NCBI GenBank assembly: GCA_022606135.1
Contig: JABYQN010000009.1
Coordinates: 149,001 to 213,000 of the forward strand
Source of the DNA: Fomes fomentarius
Taxonomy: Eukaryota > Basidiomycota > Agaricomycetes > Polyporales > Polyporaceae
Direction of reading: 5' to 3'
Length of the DNA stretch: 64,000 nucleotides
Part shown: piece after piece, positions 23,005 through 34,984 of the stretch
How positions within the stretch are numbered: position 1 is the stretch's first letter
Layout of the letters: each line of letters begins with the position of its first letter
Notes under the pieces: generated by a model
What the model was told of the DNA's origin: nothing
What the model saw: the letters and a program-made list of their open reading frames with translations, nothing else
Databases searched by the model: none
Program-made: the position numbers and the translations under genes

Positions 23005-23919
23005 TTAGGCCTTGATGCCGAGGATGGAGAGCACGGTCGCGATGTTGAGGTGGAGGACAATGGGGATGACAGCCTGGACGAGGGGGACGACGACGGCGAG
23101 GAGGTCTACAACGACCTTGCCGACAAGGTGGAAGACGACGGTGAGAATGAGACCAACGAGGCCGCCGACGGTCACGAGGAGGTCGAAGACAGCGGCGTCG
23201 ACAGTGCCGCCAGCAACCTTGAGGACAGCGCCGAGGGCTTCGAAGACAGTCTACCAGAGATTCACGCATGAGATCCATTATTCGTATACCAGTAAGTGGA
23301 TGATGCGTACCACAACGACGCCGCCAACGAGGTGGCCGAGCTCCTCAACAGTGATCTGAGCGGTACCCTCAACGGAAGCGAGGATGATCGACACGTCCTG
23401 GCCGACGAGGGCCTTGAGGGAGACTACGGCGCCAGTGAGGATGTCCTTGAGCTGGCCGAGGGGGTCCGCGACCACATCAAGGGTGATGTCCTGAGCAGTG
23501 AGGCCCTCTGTAACATACTTGTTAGATCACCAGATGCGCCTACGGACGGTGCGATACGTACTAAGGGTGGCAGTGACGGGGCCAAGCTGAGTCTGCACGT
23601 TGGTGAGGATGACCGCGATGGACTCGGGGGTGTCAACACGGGGGAGAACACCGGCAGGAATGTTGCTGAGGACATCGGTCGGAAGACCGCTGACGACGCT
23701 GCCGACGACAGGGAGCCCACCAACGACACCGGTCACAGCGCCGAGATCAGGGAGCTGGCGGCGGATGGGAAGACCGGGAACGCTGGGCACAGCGGGGATG
23801 CTGGGGACACCAGGGATGTTGGGGAGGGAAGGAGCACCAATGGAGTTGCTGAGGGGGAGAGCCGAGACGGCGCTGAAAGCGACGGTGGCGAACGCAGCGA
23901 GGGAGCTGAAGGAGAACAT
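23005..23919 (-). CDS. Sc15-like small secreted hydrophobic protein
   Basis: The protein has a signal peptide (MFSFSSLAAFATVAFSAVSA). A short Pro-rich repeat region follows (PNIPGVPSIPAVPSVPGLP). The remainder is very rich in Val/Leu/Ala/Gly with few charges. Three exons are supported: the first ends at a GTACGT donor near 23564; the second reads GLTAQDITLDVVADPLGQL ... ALVGQDVSIILASVEGTAQI and ends at a GTACGC donor near 23309; the third reads TVFEALGAVLKVAGGT and ends LSILGIKA. Composition and layout match the Sc15 family of secreted basidiomycete proteins found in cell wall and matrix; the name is tentative because it rests on pattern, not alignment. No hydrophobin Cys pattern is present. 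A TATA box (TATAAAAG, minus) lies about 120 bases upstream. Confidence 0.65.
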
Positions 23920-24036
23920 ATCGTACGAAGGAGTGTGGGGATGAAAAGAGAGTGTGGGGGGTGCTTTGGGTTCGTTGGGAGAGGAGGAGACTGGAGTTGA
24001 CTCGGAGTCGTGCAGATCCTCCAACAAGTAGTGGGG

Positions 24037-24044
24037 CTTTTATA
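24037..24044 (-). promoter_or_regulatory. TATA box of the secreted-protein gene
   Basis: TATAAAAG read on the minus strand, about 118 bases before the start codon at 23919. This suits a strongly expressed secreted protein gene. Confidence 0.55.
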
Positions 24045-24059
24045 CCTTCGAAGCCTCAA

Positions 24060-25392
24060 GGAGCTCGCGCCATCGCGAAGTCCGAACGCGCATGACGTTC
24101 AGGCGCACAACAGGCGTGCGGGACCAGAGAATTGAAATGAGGCTTGGCCGCTGGTGACGCAAACACCCGGGTTGTCGGTATACCCAGCATGTCACGGTGA
24201 AGGCAGGAATGGAAATGCGCTTGATGGTGAGCCTTTGCAGCCGACGGAATCAGCGCAAGCGAGCCACGTAGAGTTTGGGTTGATGATTTCGATCAATCCA
24301 CAAGATGCGGGGGGACAAGGATTGGGAGGACGCGCACGCCTTCCATGGTTTCATCTATCACCAGCTGTTCCGCGTTCATGTTCAGCTTGCTTCTGGTGTC
24401 GATTGGAGAACTTGTTCGTCAGTTGTGAGCAATCTGACCATACCGGCCAAAACCGTGGCGATCGGTCGAGGGTATGTCGGCAAGTGTACGCGACGCCGCC
24501 TAGCAAGCGGGGACAGAGTCAGTGTGTGACGTACTTATTCACACTGTAATTACAAGAGCGGGCGTGTCGAACTTTGGCGCAACAGTTTGCACGGAGCGGA
24601 GCGTTAGCGACCGTCCAAGATGGTCGCTTACAGTCCGGCTCTTCGCAGCCCTAGAAACGGCGCTCCGCAAATTGTCTGACTGGTCCAATCAGAAATCCTT
24701 GCGGAATTCAGCCACATCAAAACGCAATGAGGATGGTGAAATTGAAGAAGCTATTAAGACCCGATGAGTCGGAAAGTTGCGGGGGCGAAGTCGTCATTGC
24801 GAGTTCATGAAATAGTGGCAGAGAGATGGAATCATTGGGGCAGAGGGCTCGAGGGCGGCGCTGGGATCGCAGAAGTCGATGAGGAAGAACTGAAAGTCAA
24901 CGACAACATATTATCCGTACTCGTGTACGGATGTAGCGGCCGGAAAACAGAGTTTGCGGTTGCAGAGAGGAGGTAGAACGGATGGAGACGTATGATGTCA
25001 AGGGTCGATTGGGACGCCTCGGATTTGACCCCATTTCTTCCGAATGCTCGGCACCGACCGCTTCACATCATTTGATACAGCTGCAACAGCTTGTGCAAGA
25101 CAGAGTTTAGACACTGTGGGTGCACGTCAACTAGGAAGGGCGGGACAAAGGACTGGAAGGACAGCTGCTGAATACAGTGCACCGTTCAAATGCACTCGAA
25201 AGACGAGAGATCTGCAGGCCGTCAACGTTTCAACGGTCAAGCAAGCTCAAGCGCTCAAGGAGCGCCCACAATTCCCATGCTTAATGGGCGCCAAGGTTGA
25301 AGCCGTTGCACAACATTCACAAACAACCATCTGAGCTCCGCACAGCGCGACCAAGACTCGTGCAGCTGGCTGGCTCTGAGTCCAGTCCCGTC
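24060..25392. other. Intergenic, no supported gene
   Basis: Several open frames of 70-130 codons occur on the plus strand but none shows a domain or joins by splicing. The last ~100 bases are the leader of the hydrolase gene. Confidence 0.4.
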
Positions 25393-27535
25393 ATGTCCGG
25401 TCTCCTTCCCTCTATTGAGAGCTTTGCAAAAGTAAGCGAAGGTTATTGCTTTGATGAGCAGGGAAGCGTGCTGATCCTCGAGCAGGGCACGGCTGCAACT
25501 GCGGCGGGCTTATCGACAGTCGGTGCGTGTCCAAGTTTCCTGTCTTTCCTCCACTTCTGGCACTTATTCGTGACGCCGTGTGACTTGATCAACTACTCCC
25601 GCGCAGGCTTTGGGCTCCTCTTCTTTGGCCAGAACTATCTCATCTACCCGTCCGCGTACCCGCCCGGGTCCCGTTCTGGTGTGTATATTCCCGTCAGTCT
25701 GTCATGGTTCCGTGCATTGATCCGGAGGGGCGATCATATGTTGGGTACAGACGTGCATGTGCCGACCGACTTCGACCTCCCGTATCAGGATCTTCCATTG
25801 ACTACGCCGGATGGCGTCAAGCTGCGCTGCTATCTGCTCACACAGCGCAAGGAGTTGTCCAACCATGGCGCGAAGCCGATCCAAAGTCCAGAGGAGGAGT
25901 CAAATGAAGAGGTGCGTTCAATCTCATATGGAATCTCGTTCATTGGCGTTCTGTTCTACAAGCCACGACATATTCCCTCTCCCGCTACATGGACGTAGGT
26001 CAACTCGTATATGTTTGCGTGCTTCCTTAGCAATGACATGCACGTATCCTCTAAGTCCCACTTGCCTTGTAAACGATCGCCACATATGCAGAGGCCTTGA
26101 ACCTCGCTACGGTTACACGGTGCGTCCGCGGCTACAAGCTGTATAAGATGTTGTGGCGAGGTCCCTACGTCTATTGTTAATACGGCAGAGTAGATCGAAT
26201 GTTTCCATTTCGTGGAGCCCATCCTCTTCGCGTTCATCATCTCCACAAGCTCGCTGACGTCGAGTGCCACAGTTCGCTGCGCGACGACCCACGGTTCTGA
26301 TGTTCCACGGAAATGGAGGGAACGTTGGCCACCGGATACCGCTCGCCAAAGTTTTCTACGTCAAGATGCGCTGTAACGTGCTTATGCTGTCATATCGCGG
26401 GTGAGTTTATCCTAAACCCTCGCCAAGCCCCCTCATCATCACGAGGTTTGGAGCTCGTTGCATGACGACGTGCGGTCACCTGTGCTGACCCCGAATCTGA
26501 AGATATGGTCTGTCTGAGGGTAACCCTTCTGAGAAAGGTGCGTGTTTAGAGTTGTCGGGACTCGGGCGTGCATAACGATCAGAGGTGGAGTGGTAACGCG
26601 ATATTCTGACACCCGACGCTGCGCAGGCATCCGCATAGACGCTCAAACCCTGCTGGATTACGTTCAGGCGCACGAATACCTCTCCAGAACACCAGTCGTA
26701 AGTGCAACTTCGCCAACGTTCCGTTTCACGACTGATGATTCGGCTCCTGCAGATACTCTACGGTCAATCTATCGGCGGTGCGGTTGCGATTGATCTAGCG
26801 AGTCGTAACAAACAAGTCGTGCGTCGTCTTGTTTCACTTTTCGTTTCTTTCGCGCCCGCTCACCACCTCGCGCCTGATCGCATTCCGCCTATGCACCGAA
26901 CTCGCCCCACTGCCCGACCGCTTAAATCCCGCCAAACACCCTTGACCCGCTCGACAGATTCGCGCGCTGATCCTCGAAAACACCTTCCTATCGCTCCCGC
27001 GCCTCGTGCCCTCCGCGCTGCCCGTGCTGGGCCCCTTCGCGTTCCTATGCCACCAGAAGTGGGACTCTGCGTCCAAGATCCCGCTCATCCCCGCCGAGAC
27101 GCCGATGCTCCTCCTCAGCGGCGTCCAGGACGAGGTCGTGCCGAGAGAGCACATGCAGTCGCTCTGGGAGCTCGTCGAGAAGCGTGTACCGGGGGGCGCG
27201 AAGAGCGTCCCGCCCGCGTCTGCGTACCCGTCGTCGTTCTCGTCGTTGTGGGGAATCGGACGCGCGGAGGAGACGCCGCCGAAGAGCGCGGAGGGAGGGG
27301 AGAGGGAGGAGGAGGGCGCGGAGGTTGTCCAGGACGAGAGCGTGCAGAGTCTCGGTGCGAAGACGCCGTCGAGGTTTATCGAGTTTGCGCGGGGCACGCA
27401 CAGTACGTTTTTTTTTCGTCCTCGGAAACGGTGCGGCACCGTGCGTGACTGACTTGGCTTTGCGCAGATGATACGTGCGTGCAGCAGGGGTACTGGTCGG
27501 CCGTCACGCATTTCATGGATGCATTGCACGTGTGA
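25393..27535 (+). CDS. Bem46/ABHD13-type alpha/beta hydrolase
   Basis: Serine hydrolase of the Bem46 family, usually membrane-anchored; in fungi and animals linked to polarity or depalmitoylation, exact substrate unknown. Exons 25393-25522, 25607-25678, 25751-25911, 26273-26400, 26503-26537, 26627-26697, 26753-26818, 26958-27402 and 27468-27535 join in frame to 391 residues. A short N-terminal hydrophobic segment is followed by QNYLIYPSAYPPGSR, a family hallmark. The oxyanion loop is MFHGNGGNVGHR. The nucleophile is Ser in YGQSIGG, the acid is Asp in SGVQDEVVP, and the base is His in ARGTHNDT. The cap between ~270 and 350 has a Pro/Ser/Glu-rich insert. Intron 3 (about 360 nt) is long. Confidence 0.88.
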
Positions 27536-28189
27536 GATACGGTTGCGATGGATGAGGGGTGTCGAGCAGCTGCATGGATTGGTGGACGTGCGTCTTCGCT
27601 TGTTTTCCTCTTCTCTCTTCTCTACGGTGTACTTGTATACGTTGGGTCCCAGTTGGTTCTTGCATGGTACATACCTTTCAAGTTTCATCACTGCTCGTTG
27701 TCAACAACGTGACCAGTGACGCGTCTGGGTCACAGCACGTGAGGAGGGTCACGACGCGTATCGCCCGGCGTGCAAAGGATTCATGTCTAAATCTAGGCGT
27801 CCCATTGAGTCCGACGGTCTATAGGGATGAACTATGCGCGTAGGGAAGTTTCAACCTGACCCGGACTCTCGGCTGAGACCACGAGATACAAGGATCTACT
27901 TTGTATCGAACGCAGAAACGACTTTACAGATCTGTTTGAGGCTTCGTCGGATGCTGCTGGCCGTGTTCGGCTTGATACACACGACTGGGGAGTCGCTGCA
28001 GGTACATGACTCTCCGCAATGATCTTGAGGTAGCACTACGATCGTCAAAGAATGTCCTACGTTCTCTCTATGGGCTAGGCTGCTTGAAAACTGAGTCCTG
28101 TAATTCTCAGTGCTACGAATCAGAAAATAGTGGAGGCACCAACATGCTTAGTACTTACTAGGGTCATAGTCAGTGGTTCAATTCAATCT
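27536..28189. other. Intergenic, no supported gene
   Basis: 3' flank of the hydrolase gene. No coding or repeat signal was noticed before the ~1.07 kb repeat. Confidence 0.4.
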
Positions 28190-29257
28190 AATATGCCCGT
28201 CGAACAAGTCCCTAAGCAGGACGGGCAGCCCAGTGCCATGCTCTCTTTCCCTCAACTCTTGCTGACCGTCCTTGCTCGGCTCGGCAACCAGGCGGCGCAC
28301 AACAATCGGTCAGGCTGACATCGCTCCGTCAGCCCACATCCTCTTCCTTCACGCCCGCCGCTCCCCTCCTCTCAAGTCAGCCCCCGAACCAACAGCATAT
28401 AAGCCCGTCCATCCCGCACACTCCCCCTCAGTAACAACAACCATCATCTCCACGTTCGCACTGCACTCCAGCCTCAGGCCTCAGTACTCAGTACTCAGTA
28501 TTCACCCTCCGTGACACACCTCTCCTAGTCAGTATGAGTGGGTGGCTCTTCCACCCGACACGCCCTCCGGATTCGTTTTGGGGTCCTGGGGGGGTATCGA
28601 TATTATCGGTGACCACCTCGGGGCCTGCGTTGCGCTTCGCGTGCGCACAGTCCGCAACCACCTCCTACGTTCAATCATACACTTTGTCGACGCCCTCAAG
28701 ACGAGTTCCACTGGCAGCGCAATCAGATAAGGTACGTTCCCAGTACCCATCCTCTTGCTCACAGACCACGGCTGACTTCTCGCTATCCCAGCTCGCCAGG
28801 CCGTCACGTCCGCGAGGCAGTGGAAGGGACGGGGCTGCGGCAAACGCGAGGCCGGCGATGCCACACGGGCTTCGAGCTGGTATGTGCTGAACCATACTCT
28901 TCCGGCGGATCTAGTTGACTCACCTTGGATAACACAGGACTCAAGCCCCCGAGTTGCATCTGGCAATAGACGAATGCGGCGGGCCACCGTTGTGGCAGCG
29001 CAGTGTTGGGCGGATCTTGCGACGGGCACGTCCGAGGATCGCTTTCTGCATGATCAGAGAGTCCGGACGTGCACCTGAAGAAGGTCCGCCCCGAGAGGCT
29101 GACTATGAGCGAACTCCTGGTAGAGTTCACTCGGTCGCCTTGGTACCACTAGAACGCTACCCCGTAGTATGTCGAAATGTCGAGTGTAATGCGTCATCAC
29201 TGGTCCTATATTTCTCTCCGTCAATCAATGAATTGTATACAAAGACTGCCGTACCGA
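28190..29257 (+). repeat. Dispersed direct repeat, copy A (~1.07 kb)
   Basis: Near-identical to 38577-39661 over about 1 kb. The similarity ends abruptly after GACTGCCGTACCGA in both copies and fades gradually at the left end. The unit carries a promoter-like block (CATATAAGCCCGTCCATCC, then CTCAGTAACAACAACCATC) and an intron-like pair (GTACGT near 28731 ... CTATCCCAG). It encodes no recognisable protein. It could be a solo LTR, a non-autonomous transposon or a duplicated gene fragment. Confidence 0.85.
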
Positions 29258-30536
29258 TCATGATGATAGCTACTTTGTCTGTTAAGTTCTACTGAGTGGT
29301 ATGCGGGCAGGTGTGGCAAGTGGCGATGGCAGTCACGCCGCTGAGGCGTGACATTGACATGTGATGCTGCTGCGTTTGTGACATGTAACAGACGCCTTAC
29401 CAAATCATTGGTCTCGGACTCGTCAACGTTCGATTCGTTCTCATACAGCCTATTTGAAACAATTCCTCCTCAGCTTCACGAGGCACTCTCTATGTCGATA
29501 CTCCCAGCCACAAAGTGATCAGCTTCAATATTCATCCCGAAAAGGTCTTTGAAAGGCTCTCAGGTAACATCGACGCTGGGGATATGGGATTTACGGTTCG
29601 TCTGCATACAACTATTCTTGTTTATGCCATGGAATACACCCAGATCTCAAACATCGCCGAGCAGCTGCCTACTCCTGTGTGGGCGATTCGCTGTTACGGT
29701 ATGTGAACGTTCTGCAACTCCGCAGCACTGTACACTATAACTCGTTTGGCTGGGTCTACCGATGCGGGGTGAGTTTTGCAACTCAATTGGGATACATAGT
29801 CTGCTCAGTCAATCATCTATGTGAATGAAGACCAGTGCCATGCATCTATGTCAGCCGCATATCGTAGCGAGACCACGAGCTAGACGCACTGCGACGGTGC
29901 TCTGTGTGTGTGAAAGCATGACGGGTAGGTCGGAGGTATTACGAGCAGCTCTTCTTCTATGTGTCGTTGCCGCACGTGTTGTCTACAACCCTTGGCGCTC
30001 CGTCTGAGACATCTGTCCTCTGCCACCTCAACGTTCATATACAACGGTTGTGCGAGGGGAAGACTCGTAGGCAAGTGACTACTACACCCTATAACTACAG
30101 AGTGCCGACCCTCGAGACAGAGTCACTTACACTGTGGCTATACCCACTGTTGGCTAGGTAGCAACCGAATGGGAAGCCTGCACGTTGGAAAGGAATGTGA
30201 TATTGGAAGTCGAAACCTTGCTTACTCGCACGTATCCTGGTGTTCTTTCGTTCTCCGTCGGCGAATTCTCACCGCACCACGCCCTGTAGACCATATTTAC
30301 CGTACCTCATGCCCCAATCGCGAGAATAATCTCACTGCGAAGCGCCGGAAGCGAAGGTAAGACTCCTTCCTGCGTCACCTTCCCGTCCAGGACTGCTGCT
30401 TAGAATTCGGTCCCCATGAATATGGGGTCACGCGTATCCTGCCAGCGATAACTCTAAAGGACTGGCGACAGTATGCCATAAGTACCTCCTCTCTGAGGTC
30501 GCTCCCAACCATGACCGGACAGATACCCTGATAGCC
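29258..30536. other. Intergenic, no supported gene
   Basis: Short frames only, for example 29515-29706, with no recognisable domain. The last ~150 bases are the leader of the DUF6534 gene. Confidence 0.4.
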
Positions 30537-32256
30537 ATGTCGGACGATGCGCTATCGCCCGTTTCCCCTGAGATGCTCCTTAAGTGAGTTGTCGACTGGT
30601 CTGCGCGCCAATTGATGCTTCTCACGCCTTTGACCTTGTAGAATCGGCCCTGTAGTTAGTACATTGGTTGACGTTCTCGATCCATGGATGCTCAGTACCC
30701 CTAACTGCCATAGTTCGTAGGAGCACTGCTCTCGTGGATGCTCTTCGGCATCTCCATCGTCCAGCTCTGTGCGTCCACTTACCCTCTTCTAGCGCAGTCA
30801 TGGCACTGACTCGTCTGACGAGTACAGATATATACCATGTTTCGTTCACTCGGGATCACCGCTTCATTCAGGCCTCTGTGTACCTGATTTTTCTCCTCGA
30901 TGTCTTCCAGAGTGTTGTGGCAGCCAACCAGGGATGGCAAGTTCTCGTTTCTGGATGGGGACGCCCCGACAACCTCGAATTCCCGGGTTGGACGTTTACC
31001 GCCCTCCCAATTGTCTCCACTATCAGTGGGTGCCCCGGTTCGCTACGAAATGCGACCTAATGGTGCTCACGTCCCCTGGTACAGTTTCTACGTGGGTGCA
31101 GGCGTTTTACGCATGGAGGATACACCAACTCGGGAAGTGGGTGGTACTGCCGGGCTTCATCGTCTTAGTAGGTATTCATGAATTCCTGATGATCACTACA
31201 CTTCGTACTGAAGTCGCTCCGGAGACTGCACTGGTGCAGGCTGGCGGTGCATGGGCACTTGCAATATCGGTACGTCGTTGGAAACATTATAGCGCCCCTC
31301 CCGGCTTCATGATTGTGAGCATAGTTTGCTTCGACTCGTGACATCGCAAGCCTTCATGAGACAAGCATGTACGCTCGAGTCGTCGTTAGTATTCGCTCCG
31401 TTATTCCACACGCCATGCCCTCATAGTGTCTGGCGGTAGATATGGTTGGGCGGTGGCGCCTTCACAGATCTCGTACGTACGTGTGCTTCTGCGTTACTTC
31501 CTCAAAAGGTTGACACGAGATTTCCATCCCTCTAGATCATCATGTCGTCCATGCTTTACTTGGTCAGTCCGGTGGGCGTACAGTCTTCTCCATATCATAT
31601 CTGACTATCCTCAATCAGCTCTACGCTGTCAAGCGGCGAACCAAGCCATTCCAGCGCAGTGAACTGATCGTGAACCGTCTCATCCGTTTCACTATCGAGA
31701 CTGGTTCCGCATGCGCGCTCTCAGCAATACTGCAGTTGGCGCTCTTCATCGGGGTCTCATCCACCAATGCGCACTTGATACTGTAAGCTCTGACACGAAT
31801 CACCCCTTCGTTGATCGCTCACGACGTTATCAGTGCGCTCATTCTCAGCAAGGGTGCGTGAGTCCCTCTTCGTTCACCATGTCAGACTCGAAACCACATC
31901 CGCCTCTATAGTCTATTCAAACACGTTGATGAGCTCGCTCAATGCACGACCGAACAAGCTCTATTCTCAGACCGCCACGTCCGGCAACCTTACTTTCCGA
32001 CAGTCTCGCACAGGTGCGGTTGACAGTAACAACGGGAACGCGCATCCAGTGGCTATTCACATCACACACGAAGTTGAAATCGAGGGAGTCACAAAGTCAA
32101 ACGGGGACAAAGTCGCACCGGTGCGTAGTAGTCGGGGGTGATGATGTATGGATAGGATGCTCAATATGGATGGCATTTTTGCAGGGCTGGGATATCGAGC
32201 TGGACGATGTGTCTAGCGGATCGCATCAAGCACCGGTACCGGGGATACGGCAATAG
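30537..32256 (+). CDS. DUF6534 seven-helix membrane protein, copy 1
   Basis: Member of the large Agaricomycete DUF6534 family of integral membrane proteins of unknown function. Many short exons: MSDDALSPVSPEMLLK opens exon 1 with a GTGAGT donor. Later exons give SWMLFGISIVQLYIYHVSFT, the family-like FIQASVYLIFLLDVFQSVVA, VQAFYAWRIHQLGKWVVLPG, IWLGGGAFTDLV and NRLIRFTIETGSACALSAIL. The diagnostic VYSNTLMSSLNAR comes near the C terminus, followed by a soluble tail to the stop at 32254-32256. A few internal splice sites (around 30650-30730 and 31340-31560) are uncertain. Convergent with the next DUF6534 gene, 658 bp apart. Confidence 0.8.
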
Positions 32257-32914
32257 AAACCACTTGGCTTGTGATCGAGTGCCACGAGTTGTAACTTCAG
32301 GTCGTGTGGGCTCAACTAGCCGTATTCCAAATGTCAATCACTGTCATCGTAGCAGATCGCCATTGAAGCGCGGGCTGCTCAATCTTCTTCATGCGAACCG
32401 CCAAATTTCACGCACCTCCGCGCTTCACCATTGTGCTACATGATACATACCACGCATTGGTCTACGGCGTGGAGTCTGAATATTCGGTTCCCACTTTGAA
32501 CATTTTCGAAGATGATGTTCGCCATCAATTGGGGGCCGAATCTGCCCACGGAAGGCTAAGATACGAACCCAGTATATGACTCACAATAAATTCGACTAAT
32601 TCAGCCATCGCCAACGCATCACAACGAGTCCTACAATGAGCCAGACGAGGGAGAAGAGGAAATTGTAGACAGCTGAAATTCTTGGAAGAAGGGAAGATCA
32701 TTGCGGTGGAGCTGTAGTGCTAGGAGGCTCTTCTTCTATTTTGCTCATACCTCCTTGTGATGCCCGACAGCTCCTCTCAAAACTTCAGTGCGCGTGGACT
32801 CTGGAGTCCACTCGCCCAACAGTCATCCAAGTCGAGAAGTTCTTGTACACCGAATAGTCTTACTATTCATTCATGGTGTATCTTCCCGTCCATTGCAGTG
32901 CTTTGCACTTCGCG
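32257..32914. other. Convergent 3' region between two DUF6534 genes
   Basis: No gene; both neighbours end here. Open frames around 32390-32580 show no domain. Confidence 0.45.
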
Positions 32915-34984
32915 CTAGATTGCCTCAGATGAGGTGGCCTTAGTCTGCGGGAACATGTCAAACTCGAGACGTACGTTCGGCTTCGGAGGCCAGAGAGTCA
33001 ACGGACTTACACTGTCTTCCTCCGCCAGCGTTGTGTTTGAGAACGTCTGCAATGCGACGTGTGCAGTCGAAGCCGAAGGGAGCTGTGTTCCATGGGGACC
33101 GGGGAGATCAATAAGGTAGACACCTGTTTACAGGGCTTCAATCGGGTACTGACCGATGGCTGGGACTTGGCAGCTGTGGCCACTTGAGTCGCACTTGTAG
33201 TGTGGAAGGCATGATTGCTGTCGAAACGAATGTCGGACGAACGGAGGTCTGCTCCCCACATTCTGCGATCGAGGCTACTCCGGACGTTCAAGCTGCGGAG
33301 CGTCGCCACAGTGTTTTCAGAAGTCCAGATAGGGCTGAGTCGATTGCAAGATATTGGAACGAATGAAACGGACGTACCTCGCCAGAAGCGTGTTGACATA
33401 CACTGGTTAGGAGTCAGTGCACTGATACGATCAGCCCGGTAAGTACGCACTCTTCGCGACAATCATTGCAAACGGGACGTAGAAGAAGCGGTCAGGGAGC
33501 GCCACGCTCTGAATGCAGCCTTGTCAGTAATAGACTCTTTGGTTCCATTCGACGGCTTGTTGGAGAGTTACCATGATGAGATACATCGCTTGCACAGTGC
33601 TACGATCGAGCAAAGGCATCCATTAGCAAATAGTAACGTTGTGTAAGCTGCTATTACTCACGCTGTCAGAGCACCTCGTTCGATTGCGTAAGCCATGAGC
33701 CTGTCAAGCAGGGCGTTTGTAGTTCTGTGACCCGTCCTGCTCGTGGTGAAGTAGTAGCATAGGCCCCCTGTGATCAGTATGTCGCAGAGCACAGCGACAC
33801 CTTGCACTGCCCCACCGACGACAAGGGCACGCCGGAAAGTCTGCGAGATGAGGTTGTGGTCTTTGAACCTGGGGGTTTCAGGGTAGAACCGTGGGTATCT
33901 TTATTGTACGGAGATACCAGGTATCGGTACTCACACTGCGATTGTCCCCTCTGGCAGGCGGCAGGTCGAAGTGAGAGGTGGCTCAGCCTGCATAGTTACG
34001 ATCTCGTTTCTTGTGACTCACCGATGCCGAGCCCTGGGTACTCAAATATTTTCCAGCGAGATCAAGACGAAGGATAAGGCACTCACCGAGGGAGAGAAGA
34101 GCCAGTATCACCTAGTGGAATGCGTTAGAGAGACGTGAGGGGTGGTAGCAAGCACGTACGATGGCACTACTAAGGAACTTATTACGGCCCACTACACAGT
34201 ATATCAATGCGGTGTTTAATACAATTCCGATAATGCGACACAACGTTCGGCTCACGTTGCCATAGTCTCTCTGCGAAGTAGCTGACGGAAAACGGTCATA
34301 TGAAAAAACGATGGAGCATAGATAAGTCACTCACAGCTGGACCATTGCAGTAATTACGTCCTTATTCAGACTGGCGTGAGTACGTTACTGGGTGTGGATT
34401 ATACAGAGAACCTACTGTAACACCGTTCTCAAGCTACATCGAATGTCAGCAATGCCTCTTGCACGACTTGAAGGGATGAAGACTTACCGTGAAGCTCCTG
34501 CGCCGCGGATTCGCCGGTCAGAAGCATGGAAGAGACACGATAAATCTTTACGCACCATGGTAATCGTACGTCTTCAGCCAGATTCCGCAGATTGAGGACA
34601 AAAAAAGAGTACATAGCGTGAGACATCAAGACAGTAGTCAAGGTGTCAAGGATCCTAGCAAGGATCAGACTCAGCATGACAGCAACAACTTGCCTCCGGC
34701 ATACCATAGCACTCCGACCTGTAGATCGTGATTCTTCAGTGTGAGGATGGACATGTCTAACTGGGATGGAACCTCACAAAGATTTTGAGGATTGGACGGT
34801 CGTGAGGATACCGTCGAAAGTATAGGTAGGTCTGAAGCACGGTAATGCCATATACCCTACCAGCCTATTCAGCTGACACTTTGAACCATGTGGAGGGAAC
34901 TCACGTCGTCGCTATCGCATAACCAACCAATACGTTGGCAAAGATCTCTTGGAGAGTGTCGATAAGATCAGCAGGGTTGTCCAT
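32915..34984 (-). CDS. DUF6534 seven-helix membrane protein, copy 2
   Basis: Second DUF6534 family member, on the minus strand. Exon 1 reads MDNPADLIDTLQEIFANVLV and ends at GTGAGT. Following exons include ITVLQTYLYFRRYPHDRPIL, LTTVLMSHAMYSFFVLNLRN, then very short exons (VITAMVQL, YFAERLWQ, VGRNKFLSSAIV, ILALLSLG). A long exon follows with TFRRALVVGGAVQGVAVLCD and TNALLDRLMAYAIERGALTA, then LPDRFFYVPFAM and VYVNTLLA. It ends EEDSTKATSSEAI at 32915. The exon order and the helix and loop pattern match copy 1. One junction near 33130-33160 could not be resolved with a normal-length intron. The function is unknown. Confidence 0.72.

Noticed and set aside
22873..24000. Two long acidic plus-strand open frames (132 and 234 codons)
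   Set aside because: They lie antisense to the secreted-protein gene; their Asp/Glu/Gly-rich content is the mirror of its Val/Leu/Pro codons. The minus-strand model has a signal peptide and clean splice sites.
25433..25462. A 30-nt intron in the Bem46-type gene (GTAAGC...CAG)
   Set aside because: Too short for basidiomycete splicing, and the stretch is in frame without a stop, so I kept it as coding.
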